Source: Streptomyces sp. DH5 (GTDB lineage: Bacteria; Actinomycetota; Actinomycetes; Streptomycetales; Streptomycetaceae). From it: a stretch of DNA of 64,000 bases. How positions within the stretch are numbered: the first letter of the stretch is position 1; every line of letters starts with the position of its first letter. The stretch lies in the NCBI RefSeq assembly GCF_020873915.1, contig NZ_JAHWGP010000022.1:62001-126000 (forward strand). The letters run 5' to 3'. The notes below the pieces were generated by a model that made no database searches, was not told where the DNA came from, and saw only the letters and a program-made list of their open reading frames with translations. Positions 61,759-64,000 of the stretch are shown one piece after another. The position numbers and the translations under genes are program-made.

Positions 61759-63237
61759 ATGTCCGACGCACTCGACCGCTCCCCCACGGCCGGCACGGTC
61801 CCGCGGCCCAGGACCGGCGCCGTGGTGCCCGTACTGGCCTTCGCCGGCATCGTGGTCTCGCTGATGCAGACCCTGGTGATCCCGATCGTGGGGCAGCTGC
61901 CGCAGTACCTGAACGCCACCGCGTCGGACGCCGCCTGGGCCGTCACCGCCACCCTGCTCGCCGCCGCCGTCGCCACCCCGGTCATGGGCCGGCTCGGCGA
62001 CATGTACGGCAAGCGCCGCATGCTGCTGCTCAGCATGGCCATGCTGGTCGTCGGCTCCGTCGTCGCCGGACTCAGCGACTCCCTGGTGCCGATGATCGCC
62101 GGCCGCGCGCTCCAAGGCCTGTCCTCCGGCGTCATCCCGCTCGGCATCAGCATCCTGCGCGACGAACTGCCCGCGGAACGGCTGGGCTCGGCGACCGCCG
62201 TGATCAGCGCCTCGCTCGGCGTCGGCGGCGCCCTCGGCCTGCCCACCGCCGCGCTGATCGCGGACAACTTCGACTGGCACGCGCTCTTCTGGACCTCCGC
62301 CGCGCTGGGCGTCGTCGCGCTGGTCCTGGTGGCGGCCCTCGTCCCCGAGTCGAGGGTGCGCACCGGCGGGCGGTTCGACGTCACGGGCGCGGCCGGAATG
62401 GCCACCGGGCTGGTATGCCTGCTGCTGGCGATCTCCAAGGGCGCCGACTGGGGCTGGGCGAGCGGCACCACCCTCGGTCTGTTCGCGGCGGCCGCGGCCG
62501 TCCTGGTCGCCTGGGGCCTCTTCGAACTCCGCGTCGACCAGCCGCTGGTGGACCTGCGCAGCACCGCCCGCCCGCAGGTGCTGATCACCAACCTCGCCTC
62601 GGTGGCGATCGGCTTCGCCATGTTCTCGATGTCCCTGGTCATCCCGCAGCTGCTCCAGCTGCCCGAGCGGACCGGCTACGGCCTCGGCCAGTCCCTGCTC
62701 TCGGCCGGTCTGGTCATGGCGCCGTCCGGTCTGGTGATGATGGCGCTGGCCCCCGTGTCCGCGCTCGTCTCCCGCGCCAAGGGCCCCAAGGTCACCCTGA
62801 TGATCGGCGCCCTCGTCGTCGCCGCCGGCTACGGCCTGAACGTCCTGCTGATGGACGAGGTCTGGCACTTCGTCCTGGCGTCCTGCGTCATCGGCGCCGG
62901 CATCGGCTTCACCTACGGTGCGATGCCCGCGCTGATCATGGGCGCGGTGCCCGCCTCCGAGACCGGCGCCGCCAACAGCCTCAACACGCTGATGCGCTCC
63001 ATCGGCACCTCCGTCGCCAGCGCCGTCGCCGGTGTCGTCCTGGCGCAGATGACCACGCGGTTCGGCCCGTACACACTGCCCGGTGAGGACGGCTTCCGCA
63101 CCGTGCTGGCGCTCGGCGCGGTGGCCGCGCTGACCGGCTTCGCCATCGCCGCGTTCATCCCGCGCCGGCGCGCCGCGGCGGCACCCGCGACCGCCGGGGA
63201 CGTGTCCGGGACGGCCGCCGAGGCCTCCAGGGCGTAG
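61759..63237 (+). CDS. MFS transporter (DHA2 drug:H+ antiporter-like)
   Basis: 492 residues from ATG 61759. About 14 transmembrane helices. VMGRLGDMYGKRRMLLLSMA is the MFS loop 2-3 signature, and LGVGGALGLPTAALIADNFD (motif C of antiporters, G-x-x-x-G-P-like) indicates a proton-driven exporter of the EmrB/QacA type. An Ala-rich cytoplasmic tail follows. Likely controlled by the inverted repeat upstream. Substrate unknown. Confidence 0.88.
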   Translation: MSDALDRSPTAGTVPRPRTGAVVPVLAFAGIVVSLMQTLVIPIVGQLPQYLNATASDAAWAVTATLLAAAVATPVMGRLGDMYGKRRMLLLSMAMLVVGSVVAGLSDSLVPMIAGRALQGLSSGVIPLGISILRDELPAERLGSATAVISASLGVGGALGLPTAALIADNFDWHALFWTSAALGVVALVLVAALVPESRVRTGGRFDVTGAAGMATGLVCLLLAISKGADWGWASGTTLGLFAAAAAVLVAWGLFELRVDQPLVDLRSTARPQVLITNLASVAIGFAMFSMSLVIPQLLQLPERTGYGLGQSLLSAGLVMAPSGLVMMALAPVSALVSRAKGPKVTLMIGALVVAAGYGLNVLLMDEVWHFVLASCVIGAGIGFTYGAMPALIMGAVPASETGAANSLNTLMRSIGTSVASAVAGVVLAQMTTRFGPYTLPGEDGFRTVLALGAVAALTGFAIAAFIPRRRAAAAPATAGDVSGTAAEASRA

Positions 63238-63596
63238 ATCCCGCCGCCGTGACGACGGCCGCCGTACCGGGCCTCCCGGAACGGCGGCCGTTCGTCGTCC
63301 CGCCCGGACGGCGGACGACGGGTGGACGGCCAGGGCCCGCCCTCTACCTCTGGTTGGACGCGGCAATCCTTCCCCGGCCCGAGGATCCGGGGGCGGCACG
63401 GACCGTAGTGTCGATCATGTTCGGAGATGCGGCCCCGCCCGCGTCTCCCGCGCCTTCCCGCGCCGCGAGCCCGCCCCGGCCGTCCGCACCGTCGCCGGCC
63501 GGTCGCCGCCCGTGGGCACTCCGGCGCACCCGATCCCGCGGATCCACCGGATCCCTCCCACTGCCGCCCGCGGCACCGTCCCGAGAGAGCACCGAC

Positions 63597-63953
63597 ATGA
63601 GAAGACCCGCCCTGCGCGCCGCGTCCCTGGCCGCCTTCGCGGCCGCCGCCCTCACCGTCCTGCCGGCCGGTCAGGCACACGCCGTCAACAAGACCGTCTG
63701 CGGGGGCTGGCTCCCGGACCTCGACCTCACCCACGTCGTCAACGCGGACGGGCGGGACCACCACTGCTTCGCCAACGCGGGCGGCATGGACGTGGCGATC
63801 TACGACATCGACCTCGTCACGTCCGGGAACAACAAGGTGACCGTCACGTACCAGCAGCGGCTGGGCGGGGCGACCGAGACCGTCACGCTGGAGAAGTGGC
63901 AGCGGCGCGACTTCAACAGCGCGCACAAGATCTCCCGGATCAGGATCCACTGA
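63597..63953 (+). CDS. small secreted protein, function unknown
   Basis: 118 residues from ATG 63597. Sec signal peptide (RRPALRAASLAAFAAAALTV ... GQAHA, cleavage after AHA), then ~90 mature residues with two Cys (KTVCGGWLPD and HHCFANAGG), probably disulfide-linked, and beta-rich sequence (MDVAIYDIDLVTSGNNKVTV; ATETVTLEKW). It resembles small secreted beta-sandwich proteins such as crystallin-fold or inhibitor-like ones; no family is certain. The upstream open frame is Arg/Pro-rich shadow. Confidence 0.75.
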   Translation: MRRPALRAASLAAFAAAALTVLPAGQAHAVNKTVCGGWLPDLDLTHVVNADGRDHHCFANAGGMDVAIYDIDLVTSGNNKVTVTYQQRLGGATETVTLEKWQRRDFNSAHKISRIRIH

Positions 63954-64000
63954 GCCGCCCGGCCCGCCCCTTCCACCACGACCGCACGCAAGGAAGAAAC
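63954..64000. other. intergenic end of window
   Basis: 47 nt after the small secreted protein. It ends with AAGGAAGAAAC, which may be the ribosome site of a gene starting just beyond the window. Confidence 0.3.

Overview
The window is a chromosomal segment from a Streptomyces. GC content is very high and third codon positions are almost all G or C. The gene set and order follow the S. coelicolor core as I remember it: mshA, gpmA, phoU/phoRP, carD, ispDF, cysS, rlmB, msiK, cdgB, nagKA, otsBA, a threonine-synthase-like gene with a sulfur carrier, cold shock protein and groEL2. No species call is attempted.

Layout. 1-9.4 kb: a 5'-truncated aminotransferase/acetyltransferase fusion, a DinB/hydrolase pair, a TetR regulator with a divergent membrane gene, a regulator-HbhA-like-DUF2516 block preceded by a 28-bp perfect palindrome, a receiver-PP2C phosphatase and an NlpC/P60 hydrolase. 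9.4-15.3 kb: methyltransferases, mshA (mycothiol), a YbjN-fold gene and several decayed genes (AraC remnant, frameshifted membrane gene). 15.5-17.3 kb: a lower-GC island with a helix-turn-helix gene overlapping an AbiEii-like nucleotidyltransferase that carries an in-frame stop, preceded by two 37-nt palindromic repeats. 17.5-25.5 kb: gpmA, an MFS exporter, a small Cys-rich peptide gene, a minisatellite of 17 x 28 bp, phoU // phoR-phoP with a PHO box, a lipoprotein and carD. 25.8-36 kb: ispD-ispF, cysS, rlmB, a DoxX-type membrane protein, a sugar nucleotidyltransferase, msiK, and a WYL regulator divergent from a DUF3224 gene around a perfect operator-like palindrome.

36-49.7 kb: tRNA-Thr(TGT), an aminoglycoside-phosphotransferase-like kinase, a quinone reductase, a pentapeptide-repeat protein, an M1 peptidase, terD, an ArfB-like hydrolase, a flavin reductase, cdgB with a BldD-type box, and the GlcNAc genes nagK-nagA-pfkB with two dre-like DasR sites. 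49.7-64 kb: a solute-binding protein, DUF3263, otsB/otsA, a lipoprotein, a glucosyl-3-phosphoglycerate synthase, a SAM-I riboswitch controlling a threonine-synthase paralogue plus a CysO-type sulfur carrier, a cold shock gene, groEL2 with CIRCE, an Old Yellow Enzyme homologue, an MFS exporter and a small secreted protein.

Themes. Several housekeeping circuits carry readable regulatory DNA (PHO box, dre, BldD, CIRCE, SAM-I). The most distinctive unit is the SAM riboswitch, threonine-synthase-like and Gly-Gly sulfur-carrier block at 55.7-57.6 kb. Its architecture fits a protein-thiocarboxylate route from O-phosphohomoserine to homocysteine rather than threonine synthesis. Pseudogenes, family repeats and the low-GC toxin-like pair mark the accessory patches.
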